This document shows positions 41,283 to 54,085 of a DNA stretch of 64,000 nucleotides, one piece after another. The stretch covers positions 17,010,953-17,074,952 of the forward strand of contig NC_064036.1 in assembly GCF_932526225.1 (NCBI RefSeq), in the 5' to 3' direction. The notes under the pieces were generated by a model that saw only the letters and a list, made by a program, of their open reading frames with translations, did not search any database and was not told where the DNA came from. This DNA comes from Nematostella vectensis (Eukaryota; Cnidaria; Anthozoa; Actiniaria; Edwardsiidae). Within the stretch, counting starts at the first letter, position 1. Each line of letters begins with the position of its first letter. The translations under genes were made by a program, and so were the position numbers.

Positions 41283-43208
41283 ACAGAGGCTCACTGTAAA
41301 CCATTTTAATAATTAGATGTTTTGATATAGAAGCTAGATATAGGAATTATCCCACATATTTGCCATATTAATCTTTTATAACTAAATTTGTAGTTACTGC
41401 CAAAAATCCAAAACCCTTTTCCTTCAAGTATCATTGTCATATGACCTTGACCAATCAATATCCTTGCACTCAAATGGTTTGCATTTGACTCAACAGTAAA
41501 CAAATAAAAGATAAAATAAAATAAAAATTGTTTGATGATGGGATTCCTAGATGGGACAAGGATCTTGAATTTTTGGTGGTAGCAAAACTGTGTCTCCATA
41601 CTGTATATGACTTCATTTACAATTATTTTTATTTACCTTCAAGTGAAATTTTCTGTACCAGAGCAAATGTTTGAATGACTTCCATTTTTAAATTGACAAT
41701 ATTCTTTCTAAACCAAGAAGCAGACTGCAGGGGTATTTAAAATTGTTATACTTTTATTTGCAAATATTTTAATTTTCTTGGGTTCGAAATAACATTTTAA
41801 AATCTGCTAGATTTTGCTGGCTTTCTGAATTTTGGTGGGGAAAAAAGCCTGCATACTCAAAATATGAGAGGGGAATACAGAAAAAAAGAGCCGGCAAAGA
41901 CCAGAAAACAGCAGAATATCTACGGCAGCCAGCCGCTATTTTGAACCTTGTATTCTAAGTACATCCAATAAGAATGTGCTGTAGTGATGTATGATAGCTC
42001 ACATTTCAGAGTTTTGTAAAAAGTGGACTTCAATTTTAGCTCCCATACATCTCCTAAAATTTTAGCCTTTAAAGGGCCCCTCTGGGAATAAAGGCAGTCC
42101 AAACCCCACTCTGCTCATGTGCAAGATAATTATTTGACTTGATGTACTGTCCGCCTTTATTGGTGGTAAGATGATGGAGTTTCGTTACGTGATTGGATAG
42201 AAAAGATGGGTCTAGTGGTCTAATGACTGTGGTCAAGCAATGGCTTATAATAATGAATGCCATTTTCAGCTCAACCCTTTTAAGGTAAAAGGGTTACTGA
42301 CAGATCCCACCCTAAATTTTTATCTAGACAAATAAAACCTTGATATCAGAAGAGAACCTTGGAGCTCATAAACTAAATGTTGACAAGAACATATAATAAA
42401 TAATTAGCATTCTTTATAAATCATGATTTTATTAAAAGCCATTATTTTTCATGTACTTTCAGATAATTTATATTGAAATGGTTGTATGATTTAAAAAGGT
42501 TTGCAAATAGAGTGAGTGGTTTTCATAGCCCTGTGAAACATTGAGCAGAAGTCAAGCTATAGTGCATTCCACGGTTTCACTGTCTTGTTTTTATTGCTGA
42601 TTATGGTCCAGCATTTGTAAGTCCAGACAAACTTATTAGTGCTTGATTTGAAAGTTTTTTTGGGGTCTTGTTGTGGGGGAGGGGAAGGTAGAGTGTAAGG
42701 TCGTATATTCACAACTCACAACACATGGGAGAAACAAGGGTGTTCACCCCACCCCACACTTACAAGGGATGATAATACTGCACTTGCCTCCTCCCCCAAG
42801 GCCAAAATGTTCTAGTTATGGTCATGATGTACTAAAAGTAACACATTAGGTACTTATTATAAAATACTCCAACTGAGATTAGAAACACTTATATATTTGC
42901 TGACTCAACCCAAAAACTAGTAATATTATTTGTCTCATACGGTAGCCACCCTGTTGTATCAATCTAATAACCAAAGTACAGTAAAAAAATTGAATTTGCT
43001 CTTAATTCTAAATCTTTAATATATAAGCTAGTCTCAATTTCCAATAATGTGTATACAGTACATATTTTTCTGAAATAATGCAATGAACAAAATATAATGG
43101 CAACCCCCCTCGATAGAACCAACTTTCCCACCCTACAGGTCAACCCCCTAAATTGAATGACATTCTACTTTATTATTGGAAATTAAAGCTAACCGTTTAT
43201 AAATCTAC
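41283..43208. other. Intergenic DNA between SLC25A44 and AP-3 sigma
   Basis: The two genes end toward each other here. I see no further gene; AATAAA-like signals are frequent in the AT-rich sequence but cannot be assigned. Confidence 0.4.
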
Positions 43209-46200
43209 TCAGTTTTTAAAAGATGGTAAATTAATATGGGGCAGTGAAGGTAATGATGGTAGGGATAAATTTGGTTTTGAGAGATTCTGTAGATTGGGGC
43301 TATAATTTCGGACAGCAGACATAGCTTTTTGTGGTGCAGCACTGATTCCAGCCTAGAAAACAAGAATGAGAGTTAGTTTGCTGTAGACCAACTAGGTTAA
43401 ATTTTATCTTATTCAGTTACAGCATAGTTAATAGAGGGGGATGGTCACAAAAACTGCAAAACTTCAAAGGTCAAAGTTGCTCATTTGAGAGCATACAGCA
43501 TAATGCTTAAACTTTAAATGTCCTTGCGGCTTTCCTACAAAAGTATCTTCAGCATTACCAATAGTTCTCCCTGCATTAAAATTTCTTACGAACAATGCGC
43601 CAACTTCCTGCATAACAAAGGAAAACTACACACGTGCACTCCACTTAAACAAGTGCTACGCTGTTAAGTATTTTCCAGGCTGTGTACATGCCCCCCGATA
43701 TTTTCATGAATTATAAAGGAAATGACCAACAGGGGCGTGGCTGTGCTGCACATGTTTTTTTCTTGATAAATAAATTCATAAATAACAATGTTAAAAATAA
43801 AAACATTTCTTAAAAATGACCCTTTTGTGCTGTGTTTTATAAGAACCAAGAAATAGAAAATAAACTTACTTCGGATTTTTCAAGCTTATTCTGTGCTTCA
43901 ATGTGAGTTAATATTTCTGACATATTGGTTTCAAGCACCATTCCACCCATGACTATTTCTGCAAGAATATGATGGACCTGCAACGACACCAAAATGGAAG
44001 TTTGAGGTGCTGACAAAAAATATAAAAGAAAGGAAGTTATAGATAGGCTCCACACATATAGCAGTATTGGCAAAAAGATCCAGGATGTATTTGTCGAGTT
44101 ATTACGCAATGCTTGTTCTAAAAAATATTGTTTTGTTGTCAACCTAGCATGACAGTAATGCTGGCCAATGTTGATGCAGTTTGTAAGTGGCTTTAGAGAG
44201 AAAAAATTGAAAAATGAGCCTTTTGAAGCCAGAGGACCAAGGTTTAAATAGGTTTCTATATAATTTCTACATATGCATTTTTAGCAATGAATTTTAAACA
44301 ATGAGCTCAAGGATAAAAAATCAACCTCTATTTTTTATACATCAGGAAAAGTTCATTGCTACAGTACTCTCACCTTATCCATATGGAATATTAGATCAAG
44401 CTCGCAGACATTTTCAAAGCACTTGTCCAGTGTTTCAACAAACACCTACAGATTGAGGAAACATAGAAGGCACATTAATAATGACAACTACATAGGAAGC
44501 AGCCTTAGTATCAATCAGAATTCCACTTACTTGTATTAAATCTAAAATTCCAAGTTCACTTTCTGAGGAGTCCACACAGAATACAAAATACAAAGTGGCA
44601 TAGTGTCTGTAAACTAATTTGAAGTCTGCACCTCCAATAAGACTGCAACAGAAAAAAGAAACATAGCTGACGAATAAAACACTACAAACACTTCTAAAAT
44701 CCAAATATCATCACGCTAAATAATATGAACAGTAAGAATATCACTTTCATCGCTCAAATATACAGATGTCAAAGGCCTGTTTTTTTTTTACAGAATGAAA
44801 GCATAACACAAGTATTTCTTTATTCACACTGAAAGGCAAGTGCAAAAAAATAGGACTGTTTGATTTTTTGTGTGTTTGTCCTTGTATGTGTTTGCTCTTT
44901 CTTAATCATTCCCAAACCTCAGAGAACTGGAACAAGTCTAAAATATAGACCTATTTCAAAATGTTGTCACTGCTAATGGCAAGTGCCAATTGTCAACTGG
45001 CAGTTCTGCCATCTAAAAATACATACCATGGAGCTTGTCAAATTGCTACAGAATGTAAGAAAATGTGGATAACTTCTGCAATTATATTACCTATCATCTT
45101 TATTCTTACTATTAATAATACCCATAAGCAGTAATTGGTCTTAGAACTGCCATTTGCCAGTTGCCATTTGACCTGACAATGTTTGTTCAAGGTATACATG
45201 TGTATATATTCCTGCAGTGGTATTATTGAATAGCAACAACAATTTACAGCCCTAGATAAGATTATATGTTGCATTCAGGTTACAGTGTGAGCTTCCAGAG
45301 ATTCAAATATCTGTAAAAATGTTGCAAGTGAGCCATACTGTACATTAGGTTAGCGAGAACAGATTTGCTTCTAAAGCAAGATTACCAGGAATAGATTTTT
45401 TCAGAGGTGATAAAAACCTGGACTGTCTACTTTGAAGACTGTGAATCTCTTGTCTTCTTGGATAAGAATACCTTATTACACCTAATTTTTGCGACATAAA
45501 AATTTTGAGATTTCGAGATGGCGATATTTTGCGACACTTTATTTAGGCAATTTTCATATTTTTGTAACACCCATATCACTTTGGGATATTTTGGGATAAT
45601 AAAATCAAGTAAAACAAGTGGAATTAAAATTTGCTGTAATTATCAAAACTGAAACAATTTGTAACAAAAAGATGCGTGGGATAATTTAGTTTCATAAAAA
45701 TCTATAAATACAAGTCCAACTCATCCCCTTGCCGTACTATATGTACATTAAATGGCTAAATAGACAAGGTGTTTCCATAAAGCTTATTAAAAGGCCAATA
45801 TTCCCCCCAAAGGCTTATTGTGTACTCACTTAACTTTCGTGCATCCTAATTTTTGCTACACTTAATTTTTGTGTCACTTTATTTTCGCGAAACTTTTAAA
45901 ATCGCAAAATTCTCTAAATTAAAGTGACGCGAAAATTAAGTGTAATAAGGTATAAGCTGAAGGTCCTGTCTTCCAAAAACACATACATGGGGGACATGAA
46001 AAAACTGCTGGGTTTTTTGGCTCATGTTTCAGTGACACTGCTTACACATTAGCTAACAATTATGATTAGTAAACTAAATAGTAGTAAATAGTAGTCTTTA
46101 TCTATATTGACTGGTTGTTAGTTGAATGTGGAGCAGCAACTATATTGCTAAAGAAATGCAACACATCGAAATTAACAACCACACATAATTTAAATTATAT

Positions 46201-46568
46201 TTTTATGAGCTTTTTATAATTCATATTCACCTTCCGCCTTCCAGGAAGTTACATACGTTATCGTCCCGTCTAGAAACTAGGTGAAACGTCTCTTTGATTA
46301 TTTGTTGCTGCATGTCTTCGCTCTAACAAACAAACAAACTCAGATCAGTTTAACATAAAATACAGGAAAGAATACAATTTTATATGGTTATTCTATTCTT
46401 ATAGTAATCCCTTCACAACAAAACGACGTTCCATTTTTCTAGTTTTGTTTTTAGCAAAATTATACATTGAAATATGGGGAAGCTCTAATATTTACTTACA
46501 TAATGTTGGTAAAACTTAGTCAGCCGGGGCTTGCCATGATTATTAAATATCAAAATTCCCTTTATCAT
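43209..46568 (-). CDS. AP3S: AP-3 complex sigma subunit, six exons, 198 aa
   Basis: Exons are 46500-46568, 46231-46322, 44531-44642, 44374-44445, 43870-43977 and 43209-43352, all with GT/AG ends; they sum to 199 codons. The protein begins MIKGILIFNNHGKPRL and carries EDMQQQIIKETFHLVSRRDD, DFKLVYRHYATLYFVFCVD and NVCELDLIFHMDK, a near-perfect match to animal AP-3 sigma. The C-terminal exon is a variable Ser/Pro/Leu-rich tail ending LPSFKN. AP-3 sorts membrane cargo from endosomes to lysosome-related organelles; sigma belongs to its core. Intact. Confidence 0.97.
45471..45950. mobile_element. Tc1/mariner-type MITE in an AP-3 sigma intron
   Basis: CCTTATTACACCTAATTTT at 45471 is mirrored by AAAATTAAGTGTAATAAGG ending at 45950, with TA on each side (45469-45470, 45951-45952). 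The 480 bp between is non-coding. TA target duplication and 20-bp ends fit Tc1/mariner MITEs. Confidence 0.8.
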
Positions 46569-47388
46569 GTTCAAAAATAAGAATATTCGACTTCTACGTT
46601 CCCCAGACGGCGAATCCAAGATGGCGACGAACAGACTTCCCGATATGCATCGCGAGTAAACAGCTTATTTATCCACAGGTCTCCCATGATGTAAAGTAAA
46701 AAAAAAAATAAAAGGAATGGCAAGGGATTAAGACTGGTGGGGTAAGGGCAGCTTATTGAAAAAAAAAAGTTAAAAAACTAAAGAAAAAAATACCTATATG
46801 GCCGGTCTTTGCAGCCTTTTCTAGTGATTTCCCCCCCCCCCCCCAAAAAAAAAAATCACCAGCAGTTATTCTACTACTGTAATACTCAAGCTAAATGGAG
46901 CCACTGGTGCTCACTTGCACACATACCAACCCTCCCTACCCCCTCCCCCTTTGGACTGCCATAAAACAGTGCTTTCTTATTGAAAAATAGCAAGGGTTTA
47001 TGTCTTTTAATCATTAAAATATGTGGGGTATGCCCCCTCAGCAACCCCTCCCCCCCCCCCATAAAAAAGTAACATTGCGTAAAGTTCCAAACAAGCACTG
47101 TAACAAAAGTTTATAATTCTGGCCTGTTCTTTGATTCAAAGCATAGAGTATCATACTATCATTTATAACTTAATCCAAAACGTTTTTGATGTATGTATAC
47201 AATTTACAATATTTGTCATGTGTTTATAGAGGTTAAAAATTCATGTAAATTATCTACATATTTGCTCGTGATGCTGTGACTACTAGTTCCACTTGTGTAA
47301 TGTCTGATTGTTGATGAGTCGTTTTTGGCTCATAGCACTACTTTCAAATTGATGAATTCTTGATTTTAAATAATAATGTTTATTGACT
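46569..47388. other. Intergenic DNA upstream of AP-3 sigma
   Basis: CCAAGATGGCGAC at 46616-46628, ~50 bp before the AP-3 sigma ATG, is a YY1-like site. C and G runs at ~46829 and ~47049. No gene seen. Confidence 0.4.
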
Positions 47389-49816
47389 TCATTTCTTCTT
47401 CTTTTCCATCTTAGCCTTTTTCTTCTCCTCCTTTGCCTTTTCTCTGTCCTTGTTTGACTTTATAATCTTGTAGATGAAGAAAACTGCAGAGGTAAGCAAG
47501 CAAGAGATGAGCTTGGATAAGATACAGTGTGACAATCCACGTTCACCTTTGCTATTTACTAAAGCATTAACATAAGAACTAAAGTTAACCTTGCATTCTT
47601 TAAGAAAATGTTCCATGAAATAAATAATATGACAAGCAAGAAGGTTTACTTAGGGACGGACAATTTTTTGCTAGATTTTGACAGTTTTGCTGCACAAATT
47701 TTTTTCCTTAAGGATGTGGCAATTTTTTCTAACAGTGTTTGCTTGCTCAATTTTTCTAAGGGCCTGAGCCTTAAAAGATTTTATTATTTTATTGAATTAG
47801 ACTATTGACTTATGATAGTTTGGGTTTAGAGATATATTTTATTTATATATAATTTTTAATACATGAGTGTAGGCATTCATAGGTCAGAGCTCAATACACG
47901 GTTGGAAAGCCAAGTATGTTTGATGGTTCATGTTAAAAACCAAAAAGGGGTCATTAACCTACAGCTGTTTTAATCTATTTCACAAGCATGGGCTATCCGT
48001 TTAGCAAGAACAAGCTTTCCATTACTTGAGATGAGCTTTCCCTTTAGCAAGAATAAGCTTTCCATACGTGAGCATAAGCTTTCTGTTTAGCAAGAACAAG
48101 CTTTCCATTATGTGAGCAAGAGCTTTTCGTTTCATAAGAGCAAGCTTTCTATTACATGAGTACAAGCTTTTCGTTTCGTAAGAGCAAGCTTTCCGTTACT
48201 TGAGTATGAGCCTTCCATTTAGGAGGAACAAGCTTTCCGTTATGCATGTGACAGCTTTCCGTTTAACAAAAACAAGCTTTTAGTTACGGTATATGAGTGT
48301 GAGCTTTCCATTTAGCGTACATTGTCACATGTCAATATGGTGAAAAATATGCAAACTACACCTTCCTCCCTAGAAGCCTGTTTTTTGATTGCCTGCTCAC
48401 CATTGGACTTTTTTATTTCTATTTAAATGGTTTAATAGTCAAAGCTTTGTCTATGTGTGACAACTCTTGTAGGCAATCTTGAACAATTCTTAGATTTTAG
48501 CAATAGTTCTTTTGATCTTACAGACTAAGAACCAAATGCTTTCCCTAGACTGATGCCTTATGCACTAGTCATTTGAAACCCCCAACCCCATGGTCCCGGG
48601 GAAGTGTGGTGTTAACAAGGAGGTTTAGAGCACTTTTGAACGAGAATCTGTCCCGAGGGGGTGGGGAAATTGACTGTTTTTCAACTATAAGAATTGTCCC
48701 CCAATCGTACTTTGCAAAAGTAATGTCAGTTTCTGGTTAATCAATTCTATGTATCAGCAGCATGTGGCAAGCTGCACGGCGAAATGTGCGTAAACGAATA
48801 TGAATGATAACTAACACCAGATGAAGATGATTAATATTTTTCATTTTTTAGTAACTGTTATCCATAGTTATTAGTACAAATGTACTCTCTGAGGTGTACT
48901 GGATTTGAAAGATAAAGGCTTATTTCAGGTGACTTGTTGTTTTAAATGTCAGGTACTTGCCTATAGTTTGCACCCCGAGGGGTAGGGGCATTTGACTGTA
49001 GTTTTGTCCTGAGGGGGTAGGGGCTTTCCTCTGTTTTGTACAGGGTCAAAGTTTAATCTCCCACCCTTCCCCAGGACCATGGAGGTGGGGGTTTCAATTG
49101 GCTAGTGCATTAGTTCCTCGTTGTGTTTATTTTGCATTTATGATTGCCTCACGGCCTGTTCAGGCTGGTTTAGGGGTCAATGAGTTAAGCAAAAATATTT
49201 GTAGATACATGAACTATAGCTTTGCAAAACCCTTATTGAACAAACTGCAGGCAAACAATATCCCAGTCTCGCTTTTAAATACATCAAGCCTAACAGCTCT
49301 TGTGCGTGAAAAGTTAAAGCTATGTAACTTATGTCTACTTGTCCTTGTTGGCGAAGTGCTTGAATTAATATACTGTACAACTGAGTGTGTTTATTGTATT
49401 TAGTTTGCATTAGCAAACTATATATTTACCAATCTAATTCAATATCTTACTTAAGATACAAAATAACAACGTTAACAATGTTTATAGAAATGGAAATTGC
49501 AAACGAAATGTGTTTTATAAACTTGTGTGAGATACACTTTTTATTTATTTTATTTTAAAAACATGACATAAAAATAACTGCACTAATGAAGATTCAAAAC
49601 CCAACAAATTAAAGTCAATAGTTTAAAAAATTGAGATGAAAGTCTTAAAAAAATTCCTAAATCGGTCGAATGTTTACATCTATTCAACATACAAAACCAA
49701 TCAATTAAAAGCAGCTACTTACTTATAAGAATTGCTAAAATAACACCAGGTATAAGTAGAAGCTGTACATCCATCTTGTATTTCTCGGGAGACTTGGGAT
49801 TATTAAGTTCCACCAT
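47389..49816 (-). CDS. Small single-pass membrane protein with a Lys-rich tail, 62 aa
   Basis: Exon 1 is 49723-49816 (start MVELNNPKSPEKYK) and exon 2 is 47389-47483, joined in phase at a GTAAGT donor and a CTCTGCAG acceptor. The product has one hydrophobic helix (VQLLLIPGVILAILII, FFIYKI) followed by about 25 Lys/Glu-rich residues, suggesting an N-out or tail-anchored protein with a cytosolic basic end. Perfect phase and splice sites support a real gene; I cannot name the family. The ~2.2-kb intron holds two repeats. Confidence 0.65.
47990..48310. repeat. Degenerate array with many AAGCTTTCC motifs
   Basis: Diverged ~36-40-bp units alternate GAGCTTTCCNTTTAG with CAAGCTTTCCNTTA. AAGCTT occurs about ten times in 320 bp, within an intron. 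Confidence 0.7.
48561..49109. mobile_element. PIF/Harbinger-type MITE
   Basis: About 40 bp of inverted repeat, TGCACTAG ... GAAACCCCCA ... CCATGGTCC, start at 48561 and mirror at ~49070-49109. TTA flanks both sides (48558-48560, 49110-49112), the 3-bp duplication of PIF/Harbinger elements. There is no transposase inside, only G-rich units. Confidence 0.75.
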
Positions 49817-50016
49817 TTTCGCGAGGTTAATTTGCCCCGAGATGGCCAAGTCAAACGTGGAAGCCCTCTGCTCGATTGCTTCTGATCTTTTGTTCTCCGA
49901 TTAGGTCCCATGAATACGCGGATATGCAAACCACAGGAAAACCACTTTTTTCGCGCTACTGATGAGAAAGTCATTCTGTCCTCTCTTCCAGTCAATCTAT
50001 GACATTTTTTATGGCC

Positions 50017-51116
50017 CAGGTGGAACTTATTGCAATAGAATTTCTCTCAGCGGGTTGACACAACCTAGTTAAGATACTATAAGTCCCGAACATCCTGGAA
50101 TATTAAAGAATGTGATTTTTCCATTTCGGAGCAAAACCACAGGGTACCCGCGTCGTTAAAACGGAAAAATTGAAATACACGTCTCAATTAGTACATTTAA
50201 AAGAACACTGCATGCTAGATATGATTTGGTCTTCAGTTATGAGTTGTCTGATGATAAGAAGAAGTTTTGCGCGGTTATTTGAGAAAATACATAAGAAGTG
50301 CCGAAAAACACCGCTTGGTACGTCGGCGCAAAAACTACCAGCGGTGTACCCCAGTGGTGGGTATTTTGCCATGGTGACCTCCACCCACCCTTCCCATTGT
50401 TTTCTGTGCGCTGTTTCATCAACTTTTTGACAACGTGATACGGTTTTCAGAGTTGTAAAATGGTCAATTGTTCTGTTTTAAACTGCCAAAACGACACGAG
50501 ATCGTGTAAAAAGAATATCAGCACCGTTTTCCTAAAGCCATCGCCGAGAGGCAAAAATGGCTTGAATTGATCGGGAAAAGCTATATCCCAGACGATCAAA
50601 TAACGGAGAGTGACCGCGTCTGCTCCGACCATTTCAACGCCGAAAGTTATGAAAGGGATATCAAAGCAAAAAATTTGTACCTTCCTAGCAAACGAAGACT
50701 AAAAAAAGAAAGCGATTCCTTCTCTTTTTCTCTCGTTACCAACGAAACGGCGCTGCTTGAATCCTAACCGAAGAGGAAACATTGAGGTAAAATTTCATCA
50801 CGACGACCATTGCTGGTGAGACGCTGGCTAGACGTTGGCCCAGCAATGCTGTTAATGTTTTAAAGCCCCGTGCAAACTGCGCCAGCACCTGCCATCATTG
50901 CTGGCGATTTTCGCTTGATTGACTATAGGACAAAGGAAATGTCAAAATGGTAAAAGGACTTTCTGACATCTCCTTTGTCTTGTGAGTACCCTGCGGTTTT
51001 GCTCCGAAATGAAAAATCACATATTTAAGGATGTTTTACCAAAAAGATTTTTGGAGACTTTGTATCACTTGTTTAAAATCCGCTGAGAGAAATTCTATTG
51101 CAATTAGTTCCACCTG
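50017..51116. mobile_element. Short P-element-like transposon with a THAP domain gene remnant
   Basis: CAGGTGGAACT at 50017 opens a ~130-bp inverted repeat mirrored at ~50985-51116. The first ~40 bp match (AATAGAATTTCTCTCAGCGG), the middle differs, and an inner ~55 bp match again (TTTCGGAGCAAAACC). Between them is a broken THAP domain, the DNA-binding module of P-type transposases, but no catalytic domain. No 8-bp target duplication is obvious. Probably an internally deleted, non-autonomous element. Confidence 0.6.
50460..50767 (+). pseudogene. THAP-type zinc-finger domain, frameshifted
   Basis: The start (MVNCSVLNCQND) has the first Cys pair. The frame then shifts by one base between ~50505 and 50522 and continues with HRFPKAIAERQKWLELIG, then ESDRVCSDHF, the Cys-x2-His part, followed by a basic LPSKRRLKKE stretch and a stop. 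That is a complete THAP layout. It sits inside the inverted-repeat element. Confidence 0.75.
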
Positions 51117-51130
51117 AAACCACCGATTAA

Positions 51131-51135
51131 CTGGA
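51131..51135. other. Left target-site duplication CTGGA of the Ty3/gypsy element
   Basis: CTGGA here matches 55653-55657 on the other side of the element. Confidence 0.75.
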
Positions 51136-51206
51136 TGTTTTATTCGTAGCTAAGCCCTGTTGCGCATGGCCTGGTAACTAGCAAATTCAACAGATATACC
51201 ATAACG
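51136..51206 (-). repeat. 3' LTR of the Ty3/gypsy element (~71 bp)
   Basis: It shares CATGGCCTGGTAACTAGCAA and flanking sequence with 55567-55652, but lacks ~15 bp and has a base change at its outer end. Confidence 0.75.
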
Positions 51207-51327
51207 TCTTCCTTTCGAGGGACAACAAACACTAAACACAATTGTAGACTAAACAGCAACTATAACTATAAGTCAGTTTCAAATAACAAAGTTTATGACT
51301 GGCATTTAAAAGTCACTACGTAGTAAA

Positions 51328-53914
51328 CTATGACTGAGCATTGATCAGCCTTTGTGGAGGCTTCACAACTCGTCCTGATCGCGTGACTACTGGTTCTGTA
51401 AGTACAGGTGCCGTGGCGTCTAATGGACCTGGACCACTTGGTTCTGGTGCTAGACTGCAGGTAGACATTCCTGAAGACTTTGTTGCTTTATGGCTTGGCC
51501 TTGGAGCAGAATGGTCTTGTGCAGCTAGGTCAGGTTGAGCGTCTCGCAAATGTACCCGATTTCTGCGATACGTCCTGCCATTGACTTGTACAACGTAACT
51601 GCGTGGCGTTGTTGCCATGGAAACCGCTGTCCCTGCCTTCCAATTGCTATGAGCCTGTTGTGGATGAACCTTCACCCTTATTTGTTGACCAACAACAAGA
51701 CTAGGCAGTGACTTCGCTGTGCGATCATGATAGTGTTTGGCCTGCTTGCGGTTTTGGATGATCTGTTCTGTCACCGCTGCCTGTACTTCGGGCTTGTACA
51801 GGGCCTGGTTGCTAGGCAACATAGACCTGGTTGGCGGGACATAAGTCGTTGTGCTCGTGAGCTGGATGTTCCTGGAGTTGGTGAGTTTCTCCATCCATTC
51901 CAATAGTGACTTCCACAGGTCTGAGCCGTCTTTCTTGGCCTTGATGATGACTTTCTTCATAATCTTCACCGCCGACTCCACCTTCCCGTTAGACTTGTGG
52001 TGATGAGGACTTACAGTTACGTGATATATTTCCCATGCCTTGGTGAACTCTTGGAATTCCTGTGAGCTGTAGTTGGTTCCATTGTCTGATATAAGGACTG
52101 CTGGTGTCCCGTGGGTTGCAAATATCGGTTTTATCTGCTGGATGAGAGTTTTAGATGACATGTCTGGGAGCTGAACTAGTTCTATGTAGTCAGAGTACAG
52201 ATCTACTAGGACCAAGTAGTGTTCGTCTTGCATTTCAATGCAATCACTGGCAACTGCTTGCCATGGTAGCTGAGGAATGGGATGTTTCATCATTGGCTCT
52301 TTCTGCTGGCTGGTTGCATTTTTTGACAGGTGGAGCATCGCTGTACTGCTTCTGTAATGTCAGCTGACATGCCTGGCCAATACATGATGTCTCTAGCTGT
52401 ATTTGTATTGTACTGGATACCTAGGTGTGACGCATTTGCTCGTGTTGTCATCTCGGTTCTCATTGTTGAAGGAATGACGATCCTGATTTCCTTGAAGGCT
52501 AGTCCGTCCTGAGTTGATAGTTCATCTTTGTATGGCCAGTATTCACAAATACAAATGGGTACTTCAGCTTTGTTGTCTGGCCAACCTTGCTTGGTGACTG
52601 TCATCAAGGTTTGGAGTGAGGGATCTTTGGCTGTCTCTCGTCTGATGTTTTCAAGTCGTTCGTCAGTCACAAACGGCGACTCCTGCATGTCAATATCTTC
52701 TATTTCTTCTCGTATCTTCTCTTCTTCACTTATCTGGAATATCTGATAGGCTGTTGTGTCTGGACGTGCATGGTCGAGCGGTAGTGATGCGTGGGATAGG
52801 GTATCACTGAGATACATCGCGGGCCCAGGCTTGTACTCTACAGCAAGTGAGAATTTCTGTAGACGCAGTCGCATTCGCTACAGACGCTTGGGGCAGGTAA
52901 GGATGGGCTTCTTGAAGATCGTGACTAGGGGCTTGTGATCTGTAAGAACTCTGACATTCTCTTTGCCTAGAATGTAATGTTCAAAACGTTCAGTTGCATA
53001 CATGATTGCTAAGCACTCGTTCTTTATTTGAGCATAGTTGCGCTCAGTCTGATTGAGAGCTTTAGAGGCATAGGCAATGGGGTGTCCCTCTTGTGTAATT
53101 ACTGCCCCCAAGCCTACGTTGGAGCTGTCACTTTCAATGGTTACCTCTTTGTTGACGTCATAATAGTGTAGTAACGGTGCTTTGGTGATCATCATCTTGA
53201 TCTTCTCGAAGGTTTCCTGGTGCTGTGGCAGCCAGTTAAACACTGCGTCCTTGTAAGTCAGACGTCGGAGAGGTTCTGCAACCGTGCTTAGCTGAGGAAG
53301 GAATTTGGACAAGTAAGTGACACCACCAATGAGGCGCTGGACGCCTGCAATATCAACAGGCTGCGGCATCTCACAGATATCTTTCACTTTTTCTGGATCA
53401 GCAGAGATTCCGTCTGCGCTGAGGACATGTAGGTCACCCTGTCCAACTTGAATTTGAGCTTCTTTGGGTTGAGCTTCAGTTTGTGCTCTTTGCATCTATC
53501 CAGTAGGTTTTTGAAAGCTGCATCATGACATGCCATTGCTTCTTCATCTGTTTCACCAGTTCCATAGATGATGATGTCATCATAGACTGCTGCGATGTTT
53601 GGAAGGCCTTCAATACATTCATTGATTCTGCGCTGGAACTCTTCTGGGGCGGACTTGATCCCGAATGGCATTGGCAGCCACCTGTAACGGCCATAAGGTG
53701 TCCATAATGTTTTGAGGTAGCTTGATGGCTCATCCAAGACAACTTGCAGAAATCCATCTTTTGCATCGAATACTGAGAATACCTTGGCGTTGGTCAGTTT
53801 GGGTGACACTTCGTCAATAGTTGGAGTTGGATAATGGTTTCTGATTATGGCCTGGTTCAACTCCGATGGGTCTAGGCATACTCGTAGCTTGTTTGGTTGT
53901 CGGACTACCACCAT
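51328..53914 (-). pseudogene. Ty3/gypsy pol (RT, RNase H, integrase), interrupted
   Basis: RT (53384-53914) has FSVFDAKDGFLQV, PMPFGIKSAPEEFQRR and YDDIIIYG. RNase H (52878-53495) has ESDSSNVGLGAV and VLTDHKPL. The integrase zinc region (52290-52874) has the HHCC pattern ending CSTCQKM, and the core (51328-52338) has the D of VDLYSDY, D of SDNGTNY and E of GKVESAVK. Breaks: a frame change between RT and RNase H (~53384-53495), an in-frame TAG just after 52878, and a frame change at ~52300. Not expected to be active. Confidence 0.9.
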
Positions 53915-54085
53915 GCTGCCTATTCATGGCGTTGGAGTAGTTACTTTAGCGATTACTCCCATTTCTTCAAGATCCTCAATCTTCGTCTTCAATTCATCCT
54001 GTACTGGGATAGGGACATGCCTGGGATTGTTCTGCTTGGGTTTCACAGTTGGATCTGTTTCTATGTGGTATGTACCCGGCAGCCT

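Noticed and set aside
49098-49403. 101-codon plus-strand frame
   Set aside because: It starts in a MITE end and has no recognisable motif.
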